This document shows positions 11,890-23,334 of a stretch of DNA of 64,000 bases, piece by piece. How positions within the stretch are numbered: the first letter of the stretch is position 1; every line of letters begins with the position of its first letter. The notes beneath the pieces were generated by a model. It was not told where the DNA came from, ran no database searches, and worked only from the letters and a program-made list of their open reading frames with translations. The stretch comes from Klebsormidium nitens (lineage: Eukaryota; Streptophyta; Klebsormidiophyceae; Klebsormidiales; Klebsormidiaceae), in the NCBI GenBank assembly GCA_000708835.1, contig DF236995.1, positions 124,001-188,000 of the forward strand. The letters are read 5' to 3'. The position numbers were made by a program, and so were the translations under genes.

Positions 11890-13060
11890 GAGGATCTTTT
11901 GCCATGTACCGGTACGGGGTGATGAATGATGGGTGATGATTCCTGCCAGGACCTGCCTGCACGTGACGTACCGTACCTACTAGTACGGACGTGCTACCAA
12001 CTACCTACTGCACACGATCGATTGTCCTTTCTCAACTTGTTGTCAGAGTGCAGGATTGCATCCGAGTTACCTATTAAAACGACAAATCCGGCATGTCGTT
12101 GCTAACGAGAATGTCGACATGTAGACCGTCACAAGGTCGTCGTTCAGACCTACCGAACCGGTACTTAGGTACATATTGCAGGCCGGGATGCGAGTTGGGC
12201 AGTGTTCAATGACAGCTGGGAAAGGAAGTGTCAATCCAGGTGGCAGGAAGGCATACCGTACCTACCTATTCCAGGCCCGACAATTCAGGATGATCAGGGC
12301 CCGTCGATTTTACGGCCGGAAGAGATGACTTGGAGCCGTCACCGATATCCTTCTTCGAGTCGGACCGCCCCGGGGCGATCCGATGCGTGTAGCGAACAGG
12401 ACGTTATGGTACTGGCTCTTCTGAATATGGAAAGCTTGTGCCCACTCAGACTGGCCGAGCATGGCACTTGTCATGGCCCGAAGTGCAATCATGCACACAG
12501 CTGTCCACGGGCTGTTCACACTTTCCAAGTGCAGTGCCTCGACCTTTTTGCGGCACTGGGACAGTGGGCGCGGTATTGGTGAGTCGCGTGACTCGTGACT
12601 GCATTTCCTGCATTGGTACGGTACATCACTGACGAGCTATGGTAGTGACCAGTACCGATGTACGGTACCTATCTGGAGTCTGGAAATTGGTACGGTTAAA
12701 CACATTGTCTACAGTCTGGACTCTGAGCTGTCCACATAATACGTCAGTACGGTACATTACGGCAGACAGGATTATTTTTTACTGGTCCCGTAATGTCAGA
12801 CAGAGTCCAGACTGTCAGACAGTTCTGTTGAAACGTAAATGTACGGACTTCGAACTTCAAAGCTGTCCAGGGCTACCGTACCCCGGTACCCACCCAGGGA
12901 TCATGAGTGTAAATAGTCGTACTAGGTACGTAGGTAGTGCTCTCGCTTATAACCCGTTAGTAACAACACGCCGGTTGGGCATCAATTGTTTTCGAATTTG
13001 CCCAGAGTTTTCAATACTACATAAGAATCTTCAATAGGTACTATATAGTAGAACGCGAAG
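11890..13060. repeat. GTAC/GGTACC-rich non-coding region
   Basis: An unusual density of GTAC-containing words (GGTACC, GTACGGTAC, ACCGTACC, GGTACGTAGGTA), for example near 11908, 11968, 12162, 12616, 12660, 12752, 12874-12891 and 12921. No gene is supported here. Confidence 0.6.
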
Positions 13061-14785
13061 TTTTCGGCGAAGGGGAGGAGGCTACAGCTGTAGCCATAAA
13101 GATTGAACCGTCTCAAAAAAGTGAAACGAGCGCGCGCTCGAGTGCATGCGCAGTGCGCGCGCGCCTTCTTGATTCGTCAGCTAAAAGTCGAGACTGTATC
13201 GTCCAACTCCTCAAGTACTGTTTACAAGTCTTAAAGATCAGGTCGGATGACTCGAACATTCAAACATTCCTCGAAGAGGCTCGAACAGTAATCAACCGGC
13301 TGAGAACCATGGCTGTATAGCTAGCCTGGCGTGTAGACTCTATTTGAAGACTGGAGGCGTTCAAGACTCAAGCGTTCGTCAAGCCAAGACCCGGAGGATT
13401 GCCGAAGATTGGCGGACACGAGGAGCGGGACAAGGGGAGAGTCGTAGGCCAAGTATAAGCCAGGGGTGTGACGTGGGAGTAGCGTGTCAATATAGGTAGA
13501 TCGAGATACAGAGAGACCGGGCTCGATAAGTGTATGGACATGAATTCGCTCCGTGTTGGAGTCTACGAAGTACTAATCGCAAGGCTGTAAATAGAATTGA
13601 TGCTTCTTCCCAAAAGAACTAAGTTCAAGCTGTGAGTCGATCTGAAGCGGACTTGAAGAGCGCTTTCCGAATTAGGTCGCGCTTTCGTCTTAACTCGTAG
13701 GCTGCTTGTGAACGGAACACAACACAAGCTGTAACAACGAAGCACCACGTTTTTCGAGAACGCCTCAACAACTCGTTTCAGGCCCAGGAGCCCGGCCCCT
13801 CGGGGCTGCCCGTCACGTCTTCTCACTCGTTCGCGCTTGCATCATCCCTACGCGCTTGAGCGGCAAGCTCAGCTCGTGCCGCATATTGGAACGGAGGAAG
13901 TCAAGTACTTCGTTTCTAATCGCTTCGAGGGCTGAAGGAAGTCAAGTACTTCAGCTCGCACATCATAACACAGGGACGAAGGAAGCTCAGTACTTCGTTT
14001 CTGCTCGTTTCGCAAGCTGGGAGATATATATTTCAGCTTGCGCATCATATCGTCAGCAGTACAGCACGTTCCGTTCATGCGTGCAGCTCTTTGAGGTGCG
14101 CACCAACCAATTAGACTACAGCAGAGCCGCGCGCTTCAATTGTTGAGCGAGGGCAGCTTTCTCAGGCTACAAGAGACGGTATGGAGAACAATTGGGCAGA
14201 ATGGAAGTGAATACCTCCTCCGAATACACACCGTTGAACAGCAAGCGCAACTTAGCGCCTGGCTACAAGTTGCAAACACAAACTTCTTGGGTTTGATGAA
14301 TCTCGCCGAAGTTGTCACAGCCGTCTTGTGAAGCCGCTCATGCGGCAACTTTCAGTAGAGGACAACACCCTATCAAACTGATCGACCACACAAAAGCTGG
14401 CCAGCCACCGTTCAATTCACGCAACAAACGGGACCGTTCTTTCTGCGAAGTTGAACAAGAGTCTCAACTATCAGTTGCTCTGAAAGGTCTGGCCGTTAAG
14501 ATCGCTTAGCTTTCAAAGGCGTGCATCACTCGGCATCCTAGCACTATGTTTAGGTTCAAGCTTCCCCCTCAAGTTGCTGCTGCTACTTCAGGAGGGAGGA
14601 GATTAATTTGAATCCTTGCGTATTAGATAAAGGGTTTGGTGACAATCTGCCCTCTTGTACAGCAAACCTGTGACTGATTCTCCTCTTGAAGTAAGTCAAT
14701 TTGCGTGCAGCAGTGAAGGCGATCCCGCTCTCACTAAAATTGTGAGTGCGTCAAAGCCACGTGCATGGGGCTATCGCACTATTGG
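13060..14785. other. Intergenic with short diverged tandem repeats
   Basis: Bases about 13890-14045 hold three diverged units of about 45-70 bp starting GGAAG.TCA.GTACTTC (near 13895, 13939 and 13981). A GCGCGC-rich spot lies at 13130-13165. No supportable gene. Confidence 0.5.
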
Positions 14786-14789
14786 AAGC

Positions 14790-17700
14790 TCAGCTTGATG
14801 CCTCCGCGGCGGCCGCGTCGAGCGCTCTTTCGACGCGCCTGAGCGCCTCGGCCAGCGCAACGCCGTACGCGCTCTTCTCGCCCAAAGGGTTTTGGGTTTC
14901 GGGGAGCGACTCTTGCGGCCCCGCGGCCGCGCGCCGCGCGCGCTCGCGCGCTCTCCCGTGGTCTTCGTAGCTGATGGACGGCAGCATGCTTGCGATGACG
15001 GCCCTCTTCCGCTCGATCTCCGCCTCCGGAATCCGTTGGAGCGTCTCGATGATGTCAGCTCCGCCCCAAGTGACGTCACCCTCCGGAATGAAGACGGAGT
15101 AGCTACTCTCGTCGGCGGGCAGGAATGACGTGTACTCGTCGTAGGCGGATGCGCGCTGGAAGAGAACTGGGATGCAGCCCGCCTGCATACGTAGACAAAG
15201 TAAAGCCGTCCTCAAAACCTCCAGACTTTTCGCAAACACGTTTTCTTCAGAACTGTTGACTGCTGAAGAACCAGGAGAATACAGCCGGCCTGCAAAAAAT
15301 GCTTCCTTTTGTTTCTTCGTGCAAACAGTTCTCTTGCTGCTTTTGATAGTCTGTCCTGTCGACGAAGCATCTGTGTTGCGATGCTGGGGCCCTGGACCGC
15401 ACGGCCGCTGAACGAAAAGGGTCGGTTCAAACGCTTCGCAAACCCGCATCTTTAGTTGCCAGTATCGATTGGCGAGATCCATCCAGACACAGTTTCCCAT
15501 TCTCGAAGTGCCGAACACCGGTTGACCCGCAAGCACTTGAGCGATATGAGTAGAATAAACACAATCAAAAGGGTCACAAACTGACGGCGAACGGAAACCT
15601 CAATGCTCAATCTCGGTACGTCAACCCGACCTGCAGCGTGTCGAAGAGAGCACACCGGCTTGGCGTGTCTTCCATTCGCTGCAGTCCGCAGAAGTGCGCC
15701 CGGGGCTACCCCCCAAGCACCGTTGTACATAAGCAAGACCTGACCGAACAATCGAAGAGAACAACGCCGGAAGCTGGCAGTAACGAGTGGCTTAAAAAAG
15801 AAGCAACGACTTGATACTACCTGAAGGGTTAGACTTTCGAATTCTGGGCCCGTAGATCAAACGGACTTACAGCGAGTCGGAGAAGCAATTAAGCTCCACC
15901 GGGTTGGCGTGTTTCCCAGCGCGCGGCTGCAGGTAAAAGGGCGCCCGGAGCTGCCAGTGCTCCTCGAGCACTTTCGTACCGCAAACAACACAAGAATTGA
16001 CCCGAAAAGTCAGATTTTCAAAGTTTGGCCCCGGGAGCTTGCTTCTTACCTGGAGCGAATCAAAGAAGCTCCGCCGGGTTGGCGTATCCCCCGGCGGCTG
16101 CAGGCAAAATTGCGCCCGGAGCTGCCCGCTGAGGACCGTCGTACAGTAGCATTCCGAGCCGCAGTTTACCACTTCACATTCTCCCGGGTGATTTGCGCAC
16201 TGCTCGGCAATTTTGCTCCGCAAGTTGCGGCCCCACCAGAGCGCGTCCCGGTCTAGTTGCCCCGTGAAGTTGATCAGGACTGTGCGGTTGGCGGAGAGAA
16301 TGAGGGATTTGTGGGTGGTGATCTCTTCCGGGGTTGCTGGATGAAAGCAGGTGGGGTAGGGGATGCTAACCTGAGAGAAACAGAAAACCGGGCCGTTTGC
16401 CACTGGCATATTGGGTCGATTCGAATTCTACAGATTGAAAATCTGATCGAGGTCTGAGATGGTAAATACGGTAAGTACATATGCACCTCTTTTGAATATG
16501 TTTATGTTGAGGGTCACCGGGGGAAAGCCTAGCCTAGGGAATGTTGACCTGAGAGAATGAGAGAAACGGGCCGATTGCCAGTGGCATACTGCTATTGTCT
16601 CGGTGGAAAATAAAAACTTGATCGGGGTCAAAACGGGTTTGCGGAGTATCAACAGCAGCTTTGATTGTGGTTGAGTGAAGGTTGAGGGGTGGACGCAGGT
16701 GAGGTAGGGGATGCTGACCTAAAGGAAAAGGCCGGAACGGTTGTTCCAGTGACTGGATAAATATCGTGACCAGGTTACTGGAGCTAAGAGTTGACGAGAG
16801 CAAGAAGATAAAAGTGTCACGAAGCATGACGAATTCTTGGGTCAGAGACAGAAGCTTATCAGAAGTGGGAGAGAACTTGGAGGAGAGTACTTGCGTTGAC
16901 CAAAAAACGCGGCGCGGCGCTGACGCAAAGGAACAAGCGACGTTGAACTGTCGCGAAATTTCCGACATCAAACAGGTGACTCCAAGCGTTCCCTCCTTCA
17001 TCGAAGCCTCTGGATTCTACTAAGATCACAGCTGCGCGGCGGAATCAGGAACTTCATCGAACATAAAGACCGCCAAAGGGGAGAGACGTTTGAACGCCTT
17101 ACTTGCCGTTCCTGGCTCGTGAGGTCGTTCGACTCGATCCCCATTATTACAAAACGCTTGGTGTGCTTCGTCTTGAGCAGCCCATTGGTGCAACACGTGT
17201 CGTCCTGTAAGCCGTCGTACGTGCACCGCCCCATGGTCGTGATGTGGTCCCGGCCCTTGTGCCTGGACACGTGGCAGGATTTGAATGCATTGGAAAATGT
17301 GAAAAGTTACACGTGTCGTCCTGTGGGCCATCGGAGGTGCAACGTCCCGTGCACGTGATGTTGTTCCGGCCCTTGTGCCTGGACACGTGGCAGAGTAAAG
17401 AGATAAAACATTAGGCATAAGGAGAGACTCGATGGAACGCACATGTGGGTCGATCGAACGGCCCAAAAAAGGTAGAAGGATTCAGAACCATCTTGAAGGA
17501 CCTCCAGCGCTTCGAAGCTCCCTCTTTGTTTCTAAGTTTGACCCGCGTTGGCTTCATCTGTACCGACAAATGCCTGTGCACAAAGATTGGGAAATCTTTT
17601 CGGGGCGGCTCCAACCGTTCTCATCGGCGTACAAGGTCCCCATCGACCCAGGTCTTGTTCAACAGAGCTTTTGGTCAAACGTTAAGCCCTTTCTTCGCAT

Positions 17701-20224
17701 ATATTTTGGGCCACAAGCCAACAAATAATTGCCTCGTCGCATCCTGGCCCAACAGGGATACCTTTCTCTGAATTTTCTCTCTGAATTTGTCTAAATGTTC
17801 TGAACACCCACTTCTATTCTGGACTGGTCGCATATTACTCACCCTCAGATGTTGGGTTTTCTAAGGTCTCACCTGCGAAGATACGGCAGCTTGTTGAGCT
17901 GGGCGCCCAGCAATCTCCCTACCCAGCCCAGCGGAGACACCCCGGGACACGTGCCGATCCCGCAGTGGGTCGTACGGTTGAGGTGCAGCACGCCGGTGTA
18001 AATCGGCACGTAGAACGCGGCCGCATCTTCGCCACGTGTCGTGCGGCAGGGATACGAGTCGCGCATGTACTGCGGAATGAAGGGGAACAGTAGAGAGTTC
18101 AGCTGGCGTAAGCAGTGGGCGTCTTCCGTTCCGCTGCAACGGAGTACTCTGATTGATGGAGAGGATACAGCGGAAACGTTCGGCCTCAAACTGGAGCGTC
18201 GTGCCTTATTGGAGGGAAATATGGCGCCAATCACTTTGCTGCCTCGCATACAAGGTCTTCTGACCCTGCCGTCACGACAGTTTGTCGAACGGAAACCTCG
18301 GAACCGGAAAAGCGGGACTAGACCGGACAGCTGTTCTTTCCATCTGAAAGAACTTCCCAGCCAGAACATGAGGCTCAGATCGGCGCTGCAGATCGGACGA
18401 ACACGAAGTCAGCGGACCCCTAGAAAACCACTCGCTCCCCCGTCACGAACGCACATGCGAAGTATTCATCGGCGCTCCCCCAAGAATCGGCCGATCCAGG
18501 TACATAAACGGGCAGATCCAGGTGCATTAGTGGGCAGATCCAGGAATATAACCGGGCAGATCCAGGAACATAACCTGGCAGATCCAGGTACCTTTTTTCA
18601 GTTTCTGGTTGAGACCCCGCACCTGGTGGAACATCACCTCCAGCCCAAACTGGCCGGTGTCCGCCCAGCTGTCCGCCGGACTCCCAATGTCGCTCAGGAA
18701 CGCCGTTTCCGTTCCGGTCAGGCGCGGCCCGATTCCGCCGAACTCCGGCGAGTAGATGACGCACGCATTGCGCGCTTGCGTGTACGCGAGGTATAAGGCG
18801 CCGCACGACGGGCCGAAAAGCTCCACGTTGAATTCGGGCGGCAGGTCGTATACGTATACGAGCTCGTGAGGACGGCAACTAGGATGGGGCCTGCGAGCGA
18901 AGAATGGGAGGTGGAAATTGGAGAGTTGATCTTATGACGGATTGCCAGATGAAGTGGATCTTAAGAAGAGCTACTCAGCGCGTATCACTCATCAAATTGT
19001 CTTATCAAAACCTACAGAGCAACCGCGTTTTGCCAGGACGTTCTGACATGCAGCCAGCCAATCAAAGGAGTCGAGGAGCTGATAAGCGCTGAGAGAGAAA
19101 ACACTCTTCTAAAGCAGCACGGACGGCAAAGTCTGGAGGAATGCTCTGCTCCTTATTCCTTGATTGGCACTTACCAAAGCCACAATTTGGAATTATGAGA
19201 CTATTGGATCGCAGAAGCAGGTTGTTCACAATAAGAACAAAAAGCATACCAGCGAAATGTCCTCCGATCAGGATCCGCCATGTTGCAGCTTCGTGAACTT
19301 TTCAGAATCCTTCGAACCATCGCAAAATGCCCATCGAATTGTGGGCCACTTCTAACAAAGATCTTCTCACCTGTCTTCTTCTGCTCCTTTCGCGCTCAGC
19401 TCCCGGTTTGCGTGTGGCCCGACGGCTCCTTCTCCTCTGAGTTCCTCACTCTCATCTTCTGCAGCCTCCAAAAGAAGGTCACCCACTGAACCGCTTTCCG
19501 ATGCCACGTACTCTTCCCTGTTCTGCCCACCGTCCTTTCCTTCCGCTTCTACTCTGTCTGTTTGAAACTCCGCCTTTTCCTCTGTACTAGGCTCCTTCCG
19601 TTCGGCACTGCTCTCATCATCTTCCTTCCAGACCTCTTCTGTTGCGTCTCCCTTGATCTTCTCACCCTCCTCTTGGCCCTTTCCTTCTCCGTCTCCGGTC
19701 ACGTGTTCATCCTCAAGCTCCGTTTCTTCCTCCAACCTTATCGCTTCTTGTCGTGCGATGTTGTCTTCTTCATTTTCTTTGGGTGCTTCTATAGGCATTA
19801 CCAACCCCCCCTCGAAAAGATCAAGCAGCTGACCAGGTTCCGCAATGCGGTCTGCGCTTAACCCTTTTCCTTCCCTCGTTAACCCAGCCTCACCAAGTAC
19901 CTCCCCTTCCCCCTCTATTTCGGTCATTTCCTCATCCGCTCTTTTATCTACAAGCCAATCTTCCTGACCGAGCCCCGCATGTGGCTCTTCGTTTCCCACC
20001 CTTGCGCCCCGCTTCTCCAACCCCCAATCTACCTCCAGAAGGTTTCTTTCGGTTCTGTTTGAACCGCGGCAGAATACTCTCGTGCCCCCCAGGCGGAACC
20101 CCTCCCCGCGGAAGCATCCCGTGAAAACTGGTTGTGATAGGCTGATCGTAACAGAGAGGATCAAAGCTACAGGGACCTGCCACCAGCGGAAAAGGCGGCA
20201 GATCGTGTAAGGCCGCGCGGGCAT
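14790..20224 (-). CDS. Exostosin-family glycosyltransferase (GT47), type II Golgi membrane protein
   Basis: Six exons close in phase: 19371-20224, 18623-18890, 17873-18069, 17103-17262, 16050-16370 and 14790-15182, giving 730 residues. The N-terminus has a single membrane anchor (about residues 14-35, WWQVPVALILSVTISL), followed by a 200-residue glutamate-rich acidic stem. The catalytic domain then shows LVYVYDLPPEFNVELFG, the FHQ/YMRDSYPCRTTRGEDAAAFYV join, HKGRDHIT, VSIPYPTCFHP, NRTVLINFTGQ, FCLQPPGDTPTRRSFFDSLQ, AGCIPVLFQ and SYSVFIPEGDV, in the order typical of plant GT47 enzymes that build wall polysaccharides such as xylan, pectin or xyloglucan. The precise acceptor cannot be told. It ends in an alanine-rich helix. 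Oddities: the long acidic stem, and decayed partial exon copies in the introns beside four exon edges. Two truncated relatives lie at 3.9-7 kb. Confidence 0.9.
15280..15325 (-). repeat. Exon echo: acceptor side of exostosin last exon
   Basis: Upstream of the functional acceptor (exon start 15182), an acceptor-like CAG followed by GCCGGCTGTATTCTCCTGGT (exon-equivalent start 15289) mirrors CAG plus GCGGGCTGCATCCCAGTTCT of the real exon. Offset about 107 bp. The reading frame has decayed (AGCILLVLQQS versus AGCIPVLFQRA). Confidence 0.7.
15625..15980 (-). repeat. Exon echoes: two donor-side copies of exostosin exon 5
   Basis: The 3' part of exon 5 (FCLQPPGDTPTRRSFFDSLQ plus the donor, end at 16050) recurs twice downstream in the intron: once ending at 15871 (readable as FYLQPRAGKHANPVELNCFS, donor-like GTAAGT retained) and again ending at 15631 (about 100 bp, GCGCACTTCTGCGGACTGCA region). 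Offsets are 179 and 240 bp. The intron start CGGGCCC..CGTAG/CCGGGAGCTTGC is duplicated with the first of them. Confidence 0.75.
16371..16790 (-). repeat. Exon echoes: two acceptor-side copies of exostosin exon 5
   Basis: The acceptor and start of exon 5 (VSIPYPTCFHPATPEE, start 16370) recur upstream at 16548 (CTCTCAG then VNIP and a stop) and 16718 (TTTAG then VSIPYLTCVHPSTFTQ). Together they form a tandem array with about 170-178 bp period. The intervening intron words (ACGGGCCG.TTGCCA.TGGCATA, TTGATCGGGGTC) repeat too. Confidence 0.8.
17263..17400 (-). repeat. Exon echo: acceptor side of exostosin exon 4
   Basis: Functional exon 4 starts at 17262 with HKGRDHITTMGRCTYDGLQD. A tandem partial copy begins at 17378 (HKGRNNITCTGRCTSDGPQD), offset 116 bp, with the same CCACGTGTCCAG acceptor context. 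One copy keeps the catalytic-domain GRDH, the other has GRNN. Confidence 0.8.
18491..18590 (+). repeat. Minisatellite, 21-23 bp, five units
   Basis: GATCCAGG recurs at 18493, 18514, 18537, 18558 and 18581, each followed by a TA/CAT-rich spacer and GGGCA. It lies in intron 2 of the exostosin gene, about 30 bp inside the donor of exon 2 (18623). Confidence 0.85.
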
Positions 20225-20229
20225 GGCTG

Positions 20230-21505
20230 CGACTTTGATTTGCTACCGGCCCTTTGGGGAGGCTCAAGCTGAAATCAGCTGCTCTGATGTTTGCTTCGGA
20301 AACAGATGACCGAAAGGGAGAATTAAAGAAGCGCACCACTCTTGAAGCTTCCTGGTTTGCAGATGGGACATTCTGAGCAAGGGGTATGCAATGCCGTGAC
20401 TACGATTAAGTGGACAGAGACTTTGCTGTGAGAATTGGTCCTATCTTAATGCGGCAAAGTGAGGATCTGGGTCTGCAACACTGCACAAGCTAATTTCATC
20501 AACTGGCGGACCGCTCAAGGTAACAGTCTATTGGCGACTCAGCGGTGGCAGTCAATTTGAAGAAGGCGTTTTTGCTTCCTTAAGTGGTCGCTGCTCAAAG
20601 CTGGGCAAGCTGCTCAGTGCGGGTTCACGGTAGATGATGCCAGGATCTGTTGCTGCTTAGAGCGATACGCTGAGACACTTCGCACCGGCCACTTTGAACA
20701 AGGAGCATAAACCCTCATTTTACGCCGGTCGCTTCCACCGGCCACTTCCTTTTCGTGGACGCGAATTTGCAAGGCTAAGACAGGTGTATCAGAGTCAGCA
20801 TTGCAGCTCTGATTTCACCTTCAATTCCCCAGTACTTTGTCAAAGCAAAGGACATGGCATTGGACTTTATCTGAATCCCAAGGATGCTTTGGAGTCTGGC
20901 GTATGGTATGCGGGCAGAAGGCAATGCCGACAAGCGCTGCTGAGCACTACATCATCTAATAGAGGCTATAGCTCTAGCCCATGCCGATCTGCAGCTGGAA
21001 TGCTTTGAGTGCCAGCTGGCATAACTTTCAGACAGGTCACGCGACTTTACAATCGCACGACAACGGAAGGGAAAGTGCTACAGGATCCCCATCGGAGCAG
21101 TTTTCCTCATTGCATCATGTAGCCGGCACAAGTGCAGGTCGCTAGATCCATGCTGCTGAACAGAAGCTTGCTCAAAGGCATTTGAATTTTGACGATGCCG
21201 ATGCAGATCAAGCAGGCGCTACCGAGCTCCGGAACCTTCTCACACCATTGGCATTGGTATGGCGGATATCCGGTCCACTAATAGTAATGTGCATAATGGC
21301 GGCCTCCACATTGGGGGATACGTTCTGAGGAAAAGTGAACACCTCAGAGGGGGGGTACTCGGGAGAAGCGGATAGGCAGTATTCAGTACCAGCCCTACGT
21401 CGGCCGGATGCGTCATGAGTCGCGACAAGCCTAGATCCTCGGAAAGGGCAGTACCTATTTAAAGCCTTGCTTGCCTATTCTCACTTCCCTTGCCCTGGCC
21501 TTTTT
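20230..21505. other. Upstream region of the exostosin gene, otherwise empty
   Basis: Contains the presumed promoter and 5' leader of the minus-strand exostosin gene (ATG at 20224). I see no clear TATA box and no further gene. Confidence 0.4.
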
Positions 21506-21510
21506 GTAAG

Positions 21511-23330
21511 GGGCCCCCGGGCCCCGGGGGCCTCGGGAGTCTATATGTTTGGGTCGTATAACTTTTTAAAAAGTTAATTGTATGGACTTTTTCAAAAGTT
21601 TGAATTCGCCAATTTAATTGTATTTTCTACAAGAAATATATATTTGTTTTGGTAAATTAATAACAATATGCTGACGTCATGAATAGTGACGTCAGCAACA
21701 CATTAGCAACACAACTGCTATTAATATCTAGGCACCTGCTATTACCTGAGCATGCAGTGCGGACAAGTAATGATTTATTGAGACTCAATCAATCAGATTG
21801 CCGCTCGGCGGCATTCAAGGGCGTGCGCCGTGGTCTCATAACAGTTTTCCAATGTACAGTGACTGCCGGCCGGCGGGGTGGTCGGCGGCTGGTGAAAGTG
21901 CCCGGGGACGAGCGGATAGGGGATCCGGTGCAGGGTTTCCCACAGCCGGCAAGAGAACCTGGACCTGGCCGGCCGAGATGGGACCCCGGCCGGTGCCGAA
22001 GGCACCCCGCCGGCTGCTAGCCGGCAGAAAATGCAGGCACTTGCTAGGCCCAGCCGGCCGGTACAGCCAAAGACCGCCTATCGAGCCGGCTGAACCGGGG
22101 GGCCGCCGGCAGCTGGCCGGCCGGGACAAAAGTCCGTGGGAAACCCTGATCCGGCGGAGGCAGCGGCAACCGGTTCAAACGCCCCGGGCTGATCCGCGGG
22201 CATTTATACCTGATTAAATATATTCTGGGAGTTGAGGCGGCTTGACATGGGCTTGACATATAGATGTAATTCTCACAGGGTATTCGGGTATATATGCCCT
22301 GTTCTCGTACCAAAATACCTAGGCCGTAAATTAGTACGAAGCAAGTGCATTTTCCCGAAAATTCGAACGTCCAATCTGAGAATCTAAGGGGGCTAGCCCC
22401 GGGCTAGCCTTTAACTTGAAGAGTGGCGGCTCAGTGGCTGAAATACTTTCGCAAAACCGATAAACCGAGTCAACCGTGTGACACCTAAGACCCACCTAGA
22501 ATGTGGCCGCCCCGTGGCCGCCGGCGGATTGTCGGTGGATTGTCGGTGGACAAGGGAGTAGTCTGTCTGGTCTGTCGAACACGAATCATCATAATTACAA
22601 ATGTTGCAAGGCATATTTGTCGCACATTTGTTGATTTGTGTGACTGTCTGTACGGTAGGTAAAGACTCTCAGACTATTACCAGTATCCTACGTTGAAGAG
22701 TGTCTCTAGCTGTTTGATAATGCCGCTCGGCGGAACTCTTGCGAGCAGCGGCGGAATCCTGAAGAATCAGAGTGCCAGCACGGAGGTGGAGAAGATTGTT
22801 TGATGACTCATATACCCACTGCACTGTAACTTGGTCTGAAACAAAAACAATATACATATTTATACACTGACCGTTGACGGACGATCATATATCTTTCTTT
22901 GACCAGGAAAGGGGCAGGAAAGCAGCTCGTACATCGGTGGTGCTTGAACAGACACGAAGTGCCCCGCACTGAGGCCAGTCGGGTCCGCTCCAAGTTAGAC
23001 TCTTGTTTTTGCAAATTAACCAGTCTGCCGCTCAGGGGCATTCAATGATTGTACAATCTCCGAGTGGACCCGGATATGACCAAGTACCCCCTGATACGCG
23101 CTAGCGCGCGCGCTGTATACGCTTGCTGACGTCATGGACCAAACTTAAATATTAAAGGTTAATATTATCTTTATTAAAAGATATGTGATATATTTCCGGC
23201 GACCATCTTTTCGCTGACGTATGTACAAAGACGTCTTGACGTAAGAAAGACGTCTTTCAAAGACGGTTTTCAACAACTTTTGAAAAAGTTATACGTCCCA
23301 AACATCGAGCCCGGGGCCTCGGCCAGGGCC
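21511..23330. mobile_element. Non-autonomous DNA-transposon-like element with inverted ends
   Basis: The left end (about 21511-21577) and right end (about 23262-23330) are inverted copies. Both contain GC-rich GGCCCCGGG/GAGGCCCCGGGC tips followed by ATGTTTGGG(T/A)CGTATAAC and then TTTTT(A/C)AAAAGTT, a near-perfect match of about 32 bp. Subterminal TGCTGACGTCA words occur on both sides (21670 and 23124). The inside has an AT-rich shoulder, a CCGGCCGG-rich block (21860-22150) and a GGGGCTAGCCCCGGGCTAGCC palindrome (about 22390), but no transposase frame. I could not define target-site duplications. Confidence 0.6.
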
Positions 23331-23334
23331 GGCC

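Noticed and set aside
19562-19861. Plus-strand hydrophobic open frame (LLLALSFSVSGHVFIL...)
   Set aside because: It is the antisense of the glutamate-rich stem of the exostosin gene; runs of GAG/GAA read as Leu/Phe/Ser on the other strand.
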